A DNA stretch of 64,000 nucleotides, taken from positions 62,001 through 126,000 of the forward strand of contig ARYC01017371.1 in assembly GCA_000711775.1 (NCBI GenBank), read 5' to 3'. Below are positions 46,780 to 60,320 of the stretch, one piece after another. The number at the start of each line of letters is the position of its first letter. Within the stretch, counting starts at the first letter, position 1. A model generated the notes under the pieces. It saw nothing but the letters and a program-made list of their open reading frames with translations. It did no database searches and was not told where the DNA came from. The DNA comes from Oxytricha trifallax. Lineage: Eukaryota; Ciliophora; Spirotrichea; Sporadotrichida; Oxytrichidae. Made by a program: the position numbers and the translations under genes.

Positions 46780-49700
46780 TCAAGACAATAAATAAATAAT
46801 ATCTTCATACTATTCTTAATAATCATGAATAATCCTTTTAGCCCTTTCAAACTTGCTTTCTTTTAGCATATATGGATCAGTGCAAAAATCTATAATCATA
46901 GCCTATTCTTCATCCTCTTTATCACACCAAGCTTCACACCATAGCCATTTAGTTGACAATCTGTGAATTGGAATGTTTATTTATGCGTAATTAATCAAGT
47001 CTTGATCCATCAACACCAAATTTTCATTAATTTCATCTTATGTGAATCTTTGATATGACCTTCTCAAATATTCTGAGTACCCATATTCTTCTCTAAACTT
47101 GGCAATATCTGCAAGGAATAAACCCCCAAAATAATAATCTAACCCTCTATCTTTCAATAACTTTTTCCAATATCCACTTATAAAATAAGTATCTAGTAAT
47201 TTGCAGTGTGGGACAAAGCCATATAACTTGCCTTTCAAATCAGTTTCAAAAAGTTCTCTCATATTTATACTTTTTGAATTTAAAGATTGATCGGCATCCA
47301 TAAATATTACTCTATCTATTTCTGGTTAAAATATTTAATCCATAAACAAGATTCTGTAGTAAATGAAATTCCTATGAGTTATAAAATCTATATCGACTAT
47401 CCGCTCTGGCCATCTGAAGTTAATTAGCTAATAAGAAAATCCTAGGATCTCACATAAGTTTATAAATCTCGCGATAAAATCTGGGCTTGTATAAGTATTT
47501 TACAGCATTATAATTTTGAAGGATTCTTTTGAATGATATTCACGAATCTACTTAAGTAAGATTAATAATTACATCTCATACATACTTCCGCTAATCTGAA
47601 AAAATAAATTAATTGGATTGGCGCTATTATTGAAAATCTAAATAAGTGGCTATTCACACATTTCTTAATTCATATATTTAAACGAATCAGATATCTCAAA
47701 ATCATCATTTGTCTCTAAGGGTTCTTAATATAATTGAAAGTTTTGATCGAAATCTAAAATTTACTGTTCATTAACATATTCGTTTGATAATACTGATATG
47801 GAATCGAGATTTTACTACTCTTGCAAGTGTAAGATTTCTACGTCCGTATTAATTACATTAAAATCTACTAAAATAATTATAAATTTAGATTATTAACTTA
47901 AATTTGTATCTACAGTCTTAATTTATGGTTATCCTTGATTATTAAAAGTAAAAGCATAATATCTACCTGGCTTCATCACACTCATATATAGAAACTCATT
48001 GATGTTATTTTAGGTTTGAATATACTACGATCTTTTTCTAATTTAAAATTCCATTTTTTGATTAATTTATTTGCATTAAATGTTTAAGAAACTCTTACAT
48101 GATTTTAACTTTAAATATTAATGCATTTGAGAGAGTTAAAACTTCACTTATAGAGGTGAATTTTTTTATTAAAATTATTCCTGCCACTTCCAGTTATCAA
48201 TTTCAAGTGTACTATTATAGCCGAAAACCTTTATTTAAGTTTTATTTTTTGTCTAGCTTAATTGATAATCTTCGAAATAACTATATGCATTAGATAAAGT
48301 TGTAATTTTAAATTACTAGCTTTCTGGTTGATCTAAATCCATAATCACATATCTAAATTAACTCTTGAAATCTTCAATAGAAAAACTGTGCATATTTTAT
48401 AATTGATGAGAATTATTTATAGGAGGGATTTCTTCTCTATCATTATTATAGTATAGTCTATAGTAGTGATGTTTAATTCTCAAATTAGGCAGAGAAAGTT
48501 ATTTCTCTGCATCATAAATATAGAGATATATGTTGAGAGCCTAAGTAAAAGGGGATTAAGAGAGGAAAGTTAGAGTTTTTAATAAAGATCTGTCCATGAG
48601 ATAAGTCTTGATTTGGACGTCTATAAGTTAAGAAATATATAACTAATTAAGTTTTATATTGCAATATTGGTGTGAACTTATTCTCAATTCTCAAATTTTA
48701 ATTGTGGGTTTAAGGAGAAAATCTTTTATTAATCAAGGCGTATTTATCCGCTATCATTAGCTATCTAGTTATATTAAAATCGACTTAGTTTTCTTGTAGA
48801 ATTTTGTTATAGAATATAAATTTCATAAAATCACTTCTTGAAATGGTTTCTTACAGTTAAATGCTATTGAGCAATTGATGAGTTAAATTAAGGTGAAATT
48901 ATACTAAATGTTTGAAAGTTTAGTAACTGGATAGATAGATGTCTGTTTTATATGCTAATCCATTCACAAAGAACAGAGTAAAAATAAATTAAAATAGTAT
49001 CATTTAATGCTTGAATGTCTACTGTATTGAATTTTAAATCTGTAACATCTTATATGGATAATAGTACAATTTTTGTGTCTTATGATTCTTCATTGAATTA
49101 CCTCAATAAAAAATTTATTTTAGTTGCTTTAAGTTCGTGTAAATTTTTATTAAAAACAATTTCAACTTTATTTTGAGAATTTTACTCTAATTTTTGCCTA
49201 ATTTTATAATCTATAGCAAATTGTCCATTTTAATTAGTCCGCAAATTTCTGTAAGTTTTTATGTTACTACTTTTAAAATTTAGATAAGTATCTCTGTGTC
49301 TTACTGCATCTTAATTTTGAAAGTAAACTATTTTAAAATCACTTTCACTATCAATTTAATTGTTTTTGTACATCTCTACACTTTCTTGACTTGTAACATG
49401 AATTACCTCCCAAAAGTATTAATAAATCGTTTAAAGGGGGTAAATAAGTATCTCTGATAATTCTTCTGGGTTAATAAGGTTACCATTAATAACTATTGAT
49501 GGAAAAGTACATATGTTTTAATTAGAACATACATTAACAGAGTTTTATGTTAAATCATGAAACTTCTAATTATAATTCAAATCTTGATTATAGCATTGCT
49601 ATTTTAAGTTCTTGGACTCCACAAATATGTCATGAATCAATTCTAAACGTTGCTGATTTTACTCTAAATCATCTAAGCATTTATAAAAGAAATTTATGTC

Positions 49701-51275
49701 ATTTTAGCTATTATTATCTATATTACTATCAGTTATCATTACACTTAATTAGAAGCTAACATTTTCCTAATGAAGTTAAAGCAATATTCTTACAATATTT
49801 ATTTAACTTTAATCGCCAATCAGGTTTAAATCAAGATACAAGAGAATGTTAATAACATTTGAGTTTATTGACAAACTTTGCTAATATTGCTCATCTGCCA
49901 TAGTATGAAGTGAATTACTAACAAAATTATCTTAGTCAATACTTTAATACTATTATCTCTTTGTATTATCTGTAACGACTAAAAAATATCGATCAAAAGC
50001 TTATGGTGTGTCAAATGGCATGAAAATATGCTGAGATTTATAGTAGTTATGCTGTAGCAATCTATTATTTAACAAATCAAAGTCCGAAGAGCTATTGAGC
50101 ATTATTTGAAGCTATCTCTACAAATTAATTGTCTCTCTGTAAAATTGATCTAAATTAATTGCCTCAGTATTATATTTATCTAGTTCCAAATATCGATGGC
50201 CTACAACCATGAATTCAGCTTCTTCAATTTTTTCTTTAATTTTGAGTTTCTTATAATCTAATGTCATGCTTTAATTACTAAAATTCAAATCTGGCATGTT
50301 TCCTAACACTTAGCTTACATCTTTTAAATTAGTTTATTCATTTATCTATTGTACTACAGCATTTTTGTATTAGTTATAGAACTCTTAGTTTTTAATAACT
50401 CTATCAATAAAAAGCAGATCTTGATAAAAGATTTCATGAACATTATAAGTATCTGTCAACTTTTCAAGTGATTTTATTTTAAATTCTACACCTATTCCCT
50501 AGATAGGTTCTAAGTTATTTGAAAGCTCAGTTGAAGTAAATTTATAGCGAATTATGACATTTTATTCATTTAATATCTTTGCATAGAAAGTAGAATTTAG
50601 TAGTTGTGGTAGTTCAAAAAGGCTTAGATACAAAATATAGAGTATTTATGAGTTTTCTCCGTAATTCATGACTCTTAATTTATCTTTTGCTTAAGTAATA
50701 CTTTTAACTTCATGATCTTCTAATAATCCAACTTCATGTTTTACCATCTAGATTGAGTCGTTTTTATTGAGTTATTGATTCTGATATTTTTATTAGAAAC
50801 AAATAATTTGCTTTGTTTTAGATGAGTAATCAACTTTCATGATCCAACTCTATAAACTTTAACTTATAGTGCTATTTTCTAATTTGCATTTAATCTATAC
50901 ATCATAGTACTATAATTCCTCTTATTCTAAATTATACAAATACTCCAAATACTGCCCATGTCTTGCTTTAATCAGTCCCTCTTAAGTTAAGCTGTAGATA
51001 TCATACAGATCTAATTCGTGCAATTTATTTTTAATTTATGAGAGCAATTGATCTTAAAAATCTTCATTATTGTTTTATTGATGGACATTGCTAGTACTTA
51101 TCAAATTCCAAAATTAGCTTTAATCCTTTTAATAGAGCTCATCAAGATAATAGTATGAAAGCGGTTTTTCATGCCAATTTGCTTCAAATTAAATATCTAA
51201 TTTACGATTTAAGACTATATTTAAGTAAAATGCCAAAAGGAAAAGAATGCATTTTGTTTTCATTTTATAACTCAT
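46780..51275 (-). CDS. UDP-glucose:glycoprotein glucosyltransferase 2 (diverged UGGT paralogue)
   Basis: Minus strand, ATG 51275 (MSYKMKTKCILFLLAFYL, signal peptide) to TGA 46782-46780. From 51275 to about 48830 it is one open frame of more than 800 codons, with no IES. The N-terminal EANWHEKPLSYYYLDELY is the UGGT start. The C-terminal GT24 domain has RVIFMDADQSLNS (DxD), YFISGYWKKLLKDRG, FGGLFLADIAKFR, VLMDQDLINYAQI and STKWLWCEAWCDKED. Between about 47940 and 48830 the frame changes several times, probably small IESs or decay. It is clearly a paralogue of the gene at 37830 but strongly diverged. ER protein quality control is the likely role. Confidence 0.85.
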
Positions 51276-51348
51276 GAATTAAACTATTAATATTAACTAT
51301 CATACTTTTAATTAATAATTAGTATATTTATTAAGACCTATTAAAATC

Positions 51349-54300
51349 ATGGCCGAAGATTAAGATTAGCTTGTGTAATTTGATGACCTATACGATGATC
51401 ATTACAGCAGTTAATAAAACCACAATAAACACTCCTTTTCATCCTCCCTATCCTCACATGAAAAAGAAGACTCTTATGGTTAAGGATTTTCAGAGGGTAG
51501 AATAACTAAATTGAGAGAATTAATTACTTTTTAAGCCAAGGAAAACTCAGTGTTTGCATACTCACAGATAAACTTTTATGAAGGTCTACTTGAAACTCTG
51601 AATTAAATTATGCCTAAGTTTCTGCTGACTTAATCTAAAATTCTCAAGTAAGTTCATTTTTCAAATTTATAGAAGAAATTTTTCAATGTTTGTTATCAAT
51701 TGTATTGATTATGTAAAATAGAGTTGGCAAACAAATGGAATTGATAAGAGAGTAGGTTAAAGACATTAAAGATAAACTTGAAAATTAAGATAAAATGAAA
51801 AATGCCTAAGAAATGATTGAGATGTAGTAACTTCTTCAAAAAGTTTCAAATAATTACAAGGTAAGACACAAGTTATTTTTTAAACGCATTAACCCTTATA
51901 GCTCCTGTGCACTTTATTGAGAAATAAAAGCTCAACTGTATAGAAAGATAGAGGTGACACTGATGAAAAGGCAAAATCTCTCAAATAAAGTATAGACTTT
52001 TGATTTAATTAATCAACATCATTAGTTATTAACATTGATATTCTTAAATTATAATGTTTTTAAGAAGCAATTTATGAGAGATAGGAAGATCATAAGACTC
52101 CAAGTAGTATATAAATAACCCAGGATTAACAAAATACAGATGAAGATAATGTGAATGAAGAATTGAAAGATCACTTTTAAATTGATGAAAACGATAACAC
52201 ATACATCGACTCACCATATAACAAAGAAAGATAAATGCCACTATTTATCATTACTGAGGAAGATCAATCTGAGATTCAATCATCTTATCAAACTTTCAAT
52301 CGCAATAACTTAAATTAAAGAACTTTTTATAATTTATAATCGCATGTAGAGCATCAATTCAAGTTAGATTGATAAAAATGGAGCAGGTAATTCAGGATTA
52401 ATGATGAATTGTGATAATTAACAATATTTCAACCCATCACTGTCCAGAGATCAAAGCCAAAATTCTATCTACAGCAAGTCAAAATCTTAGCCTTTAAGGC
52501 ATCAGAATAAGACCAAAGCTAGTTAGAGATTTTCATAAGGGAGAGCAGGCTCATCCGACAATAATATTCAAGATAAGGTTTTTAAGACTGATACTTCACC
52601 AGCTCTGAGACAGTAAAATTAACTGAGCCCTTCATTTAAAGATAACGCTAATTTCTTTGGCTCTAAAATGCCATATCAGCATTCTCGAATGCTGACTGAG
52701 TCTCCACTATTAGGGGGAAGCATTGATTAAGACTAAGTTTCTTAATTTCTTCTTCAAAGAATTTAAAATCATCCTGGCCACAGACCAAACATGAATTCAG
52801 CCACAAATGTTTCCCAACCTGATTTCGTTATGTCAGACGAAGATCTTTTAAGTAATATTGACAGAGTTTCTAAAATATTACCAACAAACGAGATATCTGA
52901 AGATGATATTGAAAGACCTACAATGCTCAGTAATATTGATGAGACAAGCGTCCTTCAAAAAATGAAAGAATACAAGCAAATGATTGAACATTTGAAATGT
53001 GAAAATCAAAATAAGCAAACATTGATCTTAATAAAGGAAAGCTAGATGAACTTGTTGTAACATAAAAACGAATAACTTGAAGAAAGAATAAATGAATTGG
53101 AATAGTATTTAAGTAGCAACCCTGAAAGCTTAAGAGTGACTCAAAGAAATAAAGTTGAGACTTGTACATAAGTTTCTTAAGAAGATTTTGGATAAAGTTC
53201 AGAAAGGAAAAAGGTAAGGCCTAGAAAAAATAAGCAATCCTTATCTCAAATAAAGAAGACACCTCAAAGATCTGATGACTAACATATTTACTCAGATTCT
53301 AACTTAATCATTCAAACTGGCAATCAGATGTCAAAGTAAAACTCTTAAACAAATGTATTTGATACACCTTAAATCAAGCTGGATTAAATTCTGAGAGGGG
53401 AGTCTCCATCAAGCCTCCCAAAAAATACAATCGGATTATCTAAACACTACTCATTATCTTTTAACTCCGATGAAGTCAATAATCTGAGGCAATAAATGGT
53501 GCTAATCAAGCAGCAACTCTAAAGATCAGAAGAAAATAATCTCAATTTCTAATTAAAAGTAGAAAAACAAAAGAAAGATAAGTCTGAGTTCAAAGAGAAA
53601 ATCTTTTTACTTAGCATTGATAAAAACGATCTGCAGAAATCAGTTGAGAGTCTAGCTAGAGAAATTGACGAATATGAATAAAAATTTGAAGCTATGAAAC
53701 TAGACATCACCGATTATCAAAGACAAGTTGAAATACTTGAATTGAAATTGAAATAGAAAAGAAATATGATCGATAGACAACTATCAGCAAGGTCATTACC
53801 TATACATTATGAATAGGGCGTTTAAACTGAAAATAATTAGCAACAGCAACAATTTATTAATACTCAAGGAAGAAAGACTCCTATCACAGATGAGGATTTA
53901 AATATGAATGAAAGTCAATATAACATGAGCAGTAATTTCTCATCTTAGAAGTAATTCTTGAACCCCTCTTAGTAAACTTAACCTTAGCTAAACATAAATC
54001 ATCCCAACACTAATAATAACATTACAATCATAAATGGTCGTAGTAACCTAGGCCTATTGCTAGGGAAAGCCAAAGATTATGAAGTTATATCTCAATAATT
54101 ATAAAATGAAATCAGTGAGTATAAAAAGATTCAAAGAGAAAATGCTGAAAAGGCTTAAAGAATTTAGCAGGAACAGTAAGACTTTTAGAGAAAACTAAAA
54201 AAGAGAGAAAGCAAAATCTCTAAGCTAAAATCAGTCAACAAAATTTTAGAAAAAGAGAAACTTGAATTGAGAGTAAAACTTGACGAGTCAAGATAAAAAA

Positions 54301-56394
54301 TCTAAGAACTGAGACTTAAAATGGAATCAAAACTTCAAGAAAAAGAGTTTAAGATAATATCCATAAAGAACTAAATGAAGCATTTTCATCATAATCCAAG
54401 TTCATCTGGAATCCCAACCCCAGGAACACCGACTATAAATACCACATAGTTTACAAGATAAAACCAATTAAACCAAGTTGATCTTTATAACTTGATAAAC
54501 TAAATTGTGTAGCAATAAATAGTTCAGAATCCATCAGTATTTAATTCTGGATTAATGAGTAAAAAACTCTCTAATGAAAATTTACTTAAGTCAAGAGCCA
54601 AATCTCATGATTAACCCTACAATAAAAACAATATTACAACGATGAGTTTTTATGTAGATGAGAGTCCCATTAATACTGGGTTGGATGAACCACGAATAAT
54701 CACAAACCCTAGCAATCATTTTTTTACAATTAATTGAAGTTTTTTGCCATTATAAATATTTAAAATGTGGTGTTCTACGCTCATGGAGAAAATCCGAGTT
54801 TTTCTTAGATTAAACAAGAAAATGGCTTCAATTCACCAAACTCTCAAAATGCAAGCAATATTCTGTATCCCTATAGAAAATCCTTGACCATCTCAGAGTA
54901 AGAAGATTAAAATAATCAGATAAATCTCTAAAATTTAAACTACAACGGAAATACCTCAGAAATTTAGCACATCTTTAATTCCTCTTTAAAAAGAATTACT
55001 AACGAATTAGATCACATAAAAGATCTTAATAATGGGAAAGTTTCAAGTTTCAATAAAGAATAGTAGATGAAATAGTTATCAAAAGCTATCGCAGGTTAGT
55101 AGAAATTCCATAGAGTTCCAACTAAGAACAAAAGTTAGGTTCAACCTATTAGCTAAAAGTTGATAAACAACTATCAACACTATGAAGAAATTTAGAGAGA
55201 CCTATCTCCCATATAGCAAAATTAAGGATACAATACAAGAAATATCAACTAAAGTTAGTACTATGATGATAGTTTGCAAATTCACATTGCAGATCAAAGA
55301 GAAGTCAATCAATATGAGGATTATAATAATGACTCTAATATCACTAATGATCCCATGGTTGAGTAAATTATTCATTTAAACAATATTCAAAGCTCCAACA
55401 CTTTAGATATAAGATAGAATTAAAATGAGAATTAAAATCGATGGTCTCAGTAATAAAACACTTAAACTTTTAGGAAAAACAGCCAGGTTTAAAATGCCTA
55501 ATCATCATAGATGATTTCTCAAAAGAAGAGCAATGTAAAGATAGAATTAAATGAACAAAACTTGTTCAATAACACTTATAACAACCAAGACAAAGAGTAA
55601 AATGCCTCAATCTTTTACGATTTTAAGCCTGCTTTTGAGAATTCTAATCAAACAATCATTTCGAACCTAAACAATTCCAAGAGTTTTATTGCAAGATAAT
55701 AGTTATCTCAGTTTTTTTAATTAAATAGCCTATTGAAGACTTGCTTAGAATCTAGAATAAATACGAAAGTAACAAGTAAAGTCTCAATGCCTCACTAAGA
55801 ACGCCAGCCCAAGTGTATTAGGTAATCTAGCATGTTAGACTTTAATCAAATTTAATGACCAGAGATCAGGAACTTGACTCACTATCTCCAACTTCTACAG
55901 ACAATTAAAACTTGAAAGAAGTCTAAAATTCAAGTCACAAAAATACATATGCTGGTCTTAGACTACAAGAAGGTCAAAAAACTGAAATGAAAAAGTCGAT
56001 TCATAACGAGAGAAATCATTAATTGAACTAATCTATGAGTTAAAACTCTTCATAAAATGATAGTATGTTAATTGAGGAAGTCTACAATTTGAAGAAGTAG
56101 CATTAATCATAGAGTAAAATCAAAAAGGGAAATATGATCAACATGAGAATTGATCAGGAAATCATTAAAGATTAAAAGTAGTAAAAGTAGTAGCATGTAT
56201 TCACTCCTCTAATAAGTGATTATGCTTTGATGGCATCAAATGATAGAAGAGCCAAGGAGATAGAAAGTTATGAAGAACAGAAAAGTGCAGTTATGAGTAG
56301 ATAAAAAAATCAAAATGGTTAAAGTGATGAAATCATAAGGCATTAATAAAAGAAAACTATTAATTTAAATGCTGTAATTATTGAATTTATGTGA
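51349..56394 (+). CDS. Large Q-rich coiled-coil protein
   Basis: ATG 51349 (MAEDQDQLVQFDDLYDD), TGA 56392-56394, more than 1500 residues. Charged heptad-rich stretches (QMELIREQVKDIKDKLENQ, KMKEYKQMIEHLKCENQ, NAEKAQRIQQEQQDFQRKL) alternate with N/Q/S-rich disorder, so a long coiled-coil scaffold is likely. No known domain. GT-AG introns lie at 51648-51721 and 51861-51901. IESs are inferred at 52002-52061 (T-run pointer) and 54726-54745 (TTTTTT pointer). Small frame changes near 52370 and 55715, both near repeats or T runs, are unresolved and could be tiny IESs or sequence errors. Confidence 0.75.
54726..54745 (+). other. 14-bp IES with TTTTTT pointer
   Basis: Runs of seven and six T (54719-54725 and 54740-54745) flank 14 bp containing an in-frame TGA. 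Removing 20 bp joins …NHFFAIINIQNVVFYAHG… and the frame stays open for another 900 bp. Confidence 0.6.
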
Positions 56395-57269
56395 TATAGA
56401 GGAGTTTATTTTGGTAAGTCAATTAAGAATTAATGTAATGTAAAGATGGAATTAAATTATCCGTAGAAAACATCCATAAATCACAAGAGCATAGTAAGAT
56501 GATAAAGAATTAATCAAATGTAAAATAAAACGACAATAAAATAAATTATTTGATAAATAAAATTATCATAACTGAATATGTTATTTGAATTGATAAAATT
56601 GATGGATTACAAAGAGCTATTTATAAGCAAAAGGACTAACTCAAAGCTAAATAATAAATAGAGAATTATTTATCTGCTGTTTTGTCATTTTTTCCTCAAA
56701 ATTTATAGTATAAATTTTTTATGATATTATTATTATAATATGAAGTTAATTTAATTGAGATTTGTACTAATCAAATTTAACTTAAGAAACTTAATAAATT
56801 TATCTTAATTTAATAAATTTTTCCATGCTCTCAATTAAATTAAATGAGAGCTGTCGCAAATACAAAAAATTTATTATTTTATAATGAATTTTACACAATT
56901 AATTCAATGAGAGAAGTGTTTCATTTAAAAAAATTGTTTTGATTTACATAGTTCAATTGAATACAAAAAATGAAAGAAATTTAAAAACAAAATATATATT
57001 CGTATTTAGCAATCATTTTATCAAATAATATATATTTACTTTGTTAATTGCTATAGACCGCATGTATTCTCGATTAATATAAAAAATATATAGAATATCT
57101 TACTAAGGGGTTTTGGGGTTTTATTATATTAGTAATAAATAATCAGGCTTTTAAGAAAGCGGTAAGGCTACGGAGATAGAAATATCATAACCTAAGAGAT
57201 AAAAAATTAAGGATATAATATTATATTTACTTTAATTTTATTATTAAATCAATAATAATAAATCATTTG
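56395..57269. other. AT-rich non-coding region
   Basis: About 870 bp, mostly AT-rich. Short open stretches after 56460 in two frames could be remnants of the coiled-coil gene's trailer; no feature besides the telomeric motif below. Confidence 0.45.
57107..57122 (+). repeat. Interstitial telomere-type repeat (G4T4)2
   Basis: GGGGTTTTGGGGTTTT, two exact spirotrich telomere units inside AT-rich non-coding DNA. It could be a remnant TBE right end or chance. No matching inverted copy was found within the next few kilobases. Confidence 0.7.
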
Positions 57270-57667
57270 AAAATTGAACTTAAGAAAGATTTAAAGCTCT
57301 CTAGTAAAATCAGATATGAAGATCTCCGTGGTTATTAAGGAGCTTTTATTGCTGACTCAAACAAATATCCTCTTACTTCTCAACACTCTCAAAATATTAA
57401 TCTGAGTATAGACCCTGACATACATTTGTATATATTATCATAGCGTTAATCTATATTGTTTTATTAAGTAAAATTTTAACTTATTATAAAATTGTTGTAC
57501 ATAAGAGAAACATTATGGCTAATAACTTGTAACATACATCTGTAGGAAGAATGAACAATTAGCATCAATAACTAAGCCACTGTACTATGGATGGCAGCAG
57601 AAGCACACTCAGTAATTATAGCTAGAAATTAGATGATCTCAGGAAAAGATATGGAAGACTCAATTGA
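57270..57667 (+). CDS. Small hypothetical protein, start not found
   Basis: Open plus-strand block (KIRYEDLRGYQGAFIADSN) followed by an IES at 57426-57502 (pointer TACAT). The join …DPDIHKRNIMANNLQH… continues in frame to TGA 57665-57667 (KLDDLRKRYGRLN). There is no in-frame ATG upstream, so the first MDS may be elsewhere or an internal start is used. No domain recognised. Polar, about 110 residues in this part. Confidence 0.5.
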
Positions 57668-57867
57668 GTAAAGAAATACAAAATATATATCACACAGTTA
57701 AAAGACTGACTACTTATTGAATGAATATATTTTAGTTTAATGTTTGGAATTAAAACTTAATATTATTGATAGATAATCTTTTATGTCTATGTTTATTCTC
57801 TAATCACTCTCAGTTTGATCTTGGTTAAAACACTATTCCATAGAGATTCAGCAGGTTGATAATTCGC

Positions 57868-59036
57868 TCAATTATACATAGCAGAAGCAGCTGCATCTTT
57901 TTCTGAAATAAACAACTATAAAAACCAATGATTTAGATCATAGTTAATGCATTAAATATCAACTTACATCAAAGAGTTTGGGATCATATTTGCCTTCTTG
58001 CCTCATTTTACTTTGATGTTTGCAATGGGTACTTTTACTATTTTGTGGAGTTTCACCAGTTTCATAAACTCCTCGTTTTCTTCTAATTCCGCACGTTTTC
58101 TTTCTTCTTCTGTCATTTCTGGTTTATTATAAAAATTGACTAGCATATTATTAAATAAAGGAGTTTAAATAATTGAGCGTTAATTTTATAATGGTTGATC
58201 CATTGGAGCTTAGCCATCAATAATGGGTTAAATGTCTTATCCTGGCATTCCTGGCGGAGGAGGGATACCACCCATCATTGGAGGAGGCATGCCCATTCCT
58301 GGGGGAGGCGGAATACCACCTGGTGGTGGAGGTATACCCATTCCTGGCGGTGGAGGCATTCCTCCTGCAGCCATTCCACCCACAACTGGTGGTTTCATAC
58401 CTGGGGGAGGAGGAATAAAACCCATGCCTGGAGGTGGTGGCGGAGGAGGTGGTGCATTAAATACCTATGGAGCACCCATTCCTGGGGGTGGTGGTATTCC
58501 TCCGCCTGGAGGAGGTGGAATTCCCATACCAGGTGGAGGAGGAACATTGCCACCTGCAGCAACTATAATTTTACTTAAATACGAATATTCACAGTATTAT
58601 TATCTACTTACATCCTGGGGGAGGTGGAGGTGGAATGACTGGAGGACCAAGTGGGTTTTCAGTAGCAACAAGCTGAGTGGCAGTGCTTTGTAGTTGCTAT
58701 ACTTATTAAGGCATGTCACTAAATATCTCAGGTGGTAATGAATCTAATTTAGATTCAAAGATCGATATAATTGTCTCAAGTTCATCTAATCTCTCATCTA
58801 CTTCATGCATTTTAGTCTCAACCACTTGAGAAAATCTAAAATAAAAAATTAATAGGCCAAACATATTTATGATAAATATGGATAAACATGTGCCTCTTTT
58901 CTAATACTTACGAATTGAGGAATTAAGCTGTATTTAGGATGAAGTAATTTAGGATTGTTTGGGTTTGTTTATAGGAAATCGGCTCAAACTCAGAGTTGTC
59001 TATCTTTCTCTGAGGAGCTGCGTTCGGTGTTGTCAT
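57868..59036 (-). CDS. WASH complex subunit 3 (WASHC3/CCDC53)
   Basis: Minus strand, ATG 59036 (MTTPNAAPQRKIDNSEF) to TGA 57870-57868. The family core is FLNSFSQVVETKMHEVDERL…LETIISIFESKLDSLP, a coiled coil as in CCDC53. A long proline-rich region with IPPPPGMG-type repeats follows, then EERKRAELEENEEFMKLVKLHKIVKVPIANIK and MRQEGKYDPKLFD, the conserved C-terminal helix pair. WASH activates Arp2/3 on endosomes. GT-AG introns are at 58836-58911, about 58567-58611 and about 57920-57970. An AT-rich interruption lies at about 58115-58190. One base appears missing near 58003 (KVK/MRQEG), either an A-run error or a real defect. Confidence 0.85.
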
Positions 59037-59136
59037 TTTAATTATATTATAAATATTTTATATCCAATTCTATTATATCCATTTGTACATATCCTTGTAT
59101 AAAAATTGAATTATTTAATTAAATCAACGTTAAAAT

Positions 59137-60183
59137 TCATGATATATTAAAGGGGTGTATCTTATTTTTCACTATATAAAATTATTAAAATTTTAACTTG
59201 CCTTATCCCCTATAATATATTTTATTGATTATTTTTTCAGCAAATGTCCTAATGAATTTAAGCTTCTTTTCTTTAACAAATTCACTTTGATATTATTCCC
59301 ATATAGGTCCCCTCTGACTTAACTTAGCTCCCTATTCAGCCCCTAAAAATTCCTTAATCATAGCTTCATATCCAATTGAAAACTCCTTGATATTATCGAA
59401 ATCATTGTTTCTTTTATAACCTTAAATAGATTTTATCATGCCTTCATTCGCTAAATGCAAATTGAAATTGCCTGAAGTGACTTAAGAAGCTGATACTATA
59501 AAACCATGATAAAGTTTCTTAGAAGCTTCGTCCAGATTATAGGGGTTGAAGCCTTGCAGCTGATTGTCTTTCAAAGATAAATTTATGAATTAGGGTTTTT
59601 AAAACAATTTGAAATGAGGGTGTTGTAGTTCCTTCACACATCTATCTATAAGTGGATAATGTACTCCGCTAAGCCTAAAATTTAATATTTCATTGTGCTA
59701 AGTCATGTCAAAATCTTAGGTTTGTATATTTTAGCGTTAAGATTTCTAGGAATTTTATCTACCAAAGAGAGGCTCATGTATAAAGTACATTGACTAATAA
59801 TTTGGTTAGATAATTTCCTAATTATTTTCAGGTGATTATTTGTCTCCAATTGGATCTTAACTATTAATGTTAATTTTCCTATGTTTTTATAGTTAAACCC
59901 CTAGAAACCTCACTCTTAAGAATATTTCCTTCTCTTTAATCAAAAGCTTGTCAAGTTCCTAATGAGATTTGATTTATTAGAATAAAGAGTATCTATATTT
60001 AATTGCTTATCTGTAGATTTTAGGAGAGGACAGAATTAGTGTGAAAACTAGTAAGCTTTTATAATTTGAAAGTAAATATTGTTTCGAAGCAAGGTATAAA
60101 TTTACTAAAAGAATCTTTCTTGAGTTAATAATATCAATATCATTTTGCATTTAAGCACTTGAAGCCTCTTAATTTTAAGCCAT
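59137..60183 (-). CDS. Hypothetical 348-residue protein
   Basis: Minus strand, ATG 60183 (MAQNQEASSAQMQND) to TGA 59139-59137, one open frame in the ciliate code with no intron or IES. The N-terminal third is hydrophobic-basic (RKILLVNLYLASKQYLL). The middle is Q-rich. The C-terminal half has well-mixed residues (FRLSGVHYPLIDRCVKEL, FSIGYEAMIKEFLGAEQ, RGPIWEQYQSEFVKEKKL) that look like a folded domain I cannot name. It lies between WASHC3 and the Cwc2-like gene and shares a divergent upstream region with the latter. Confidence 0.7.
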
Positions 60184-60320
60184 TGATAATTATATAATTT
60201 AATAGAATTTTATATTACAATTCAACATTAAATATTAGTTTTAAATGATAGAAGGTAACAGAACATAGTTTTGAACATCCTTAGTTAAAAATCAAATTAA
60301 TATATTATAAACAATTAAAA

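Noticed and set aside
58195-58693. Long plus-strand ORFs rich in Gly/Trp/Arg in this region
   Set aside because: They are shadows of the proline-rich repeats of WASHC3 on the minus strand; the minus frame joins to conserved family segments on both sides.
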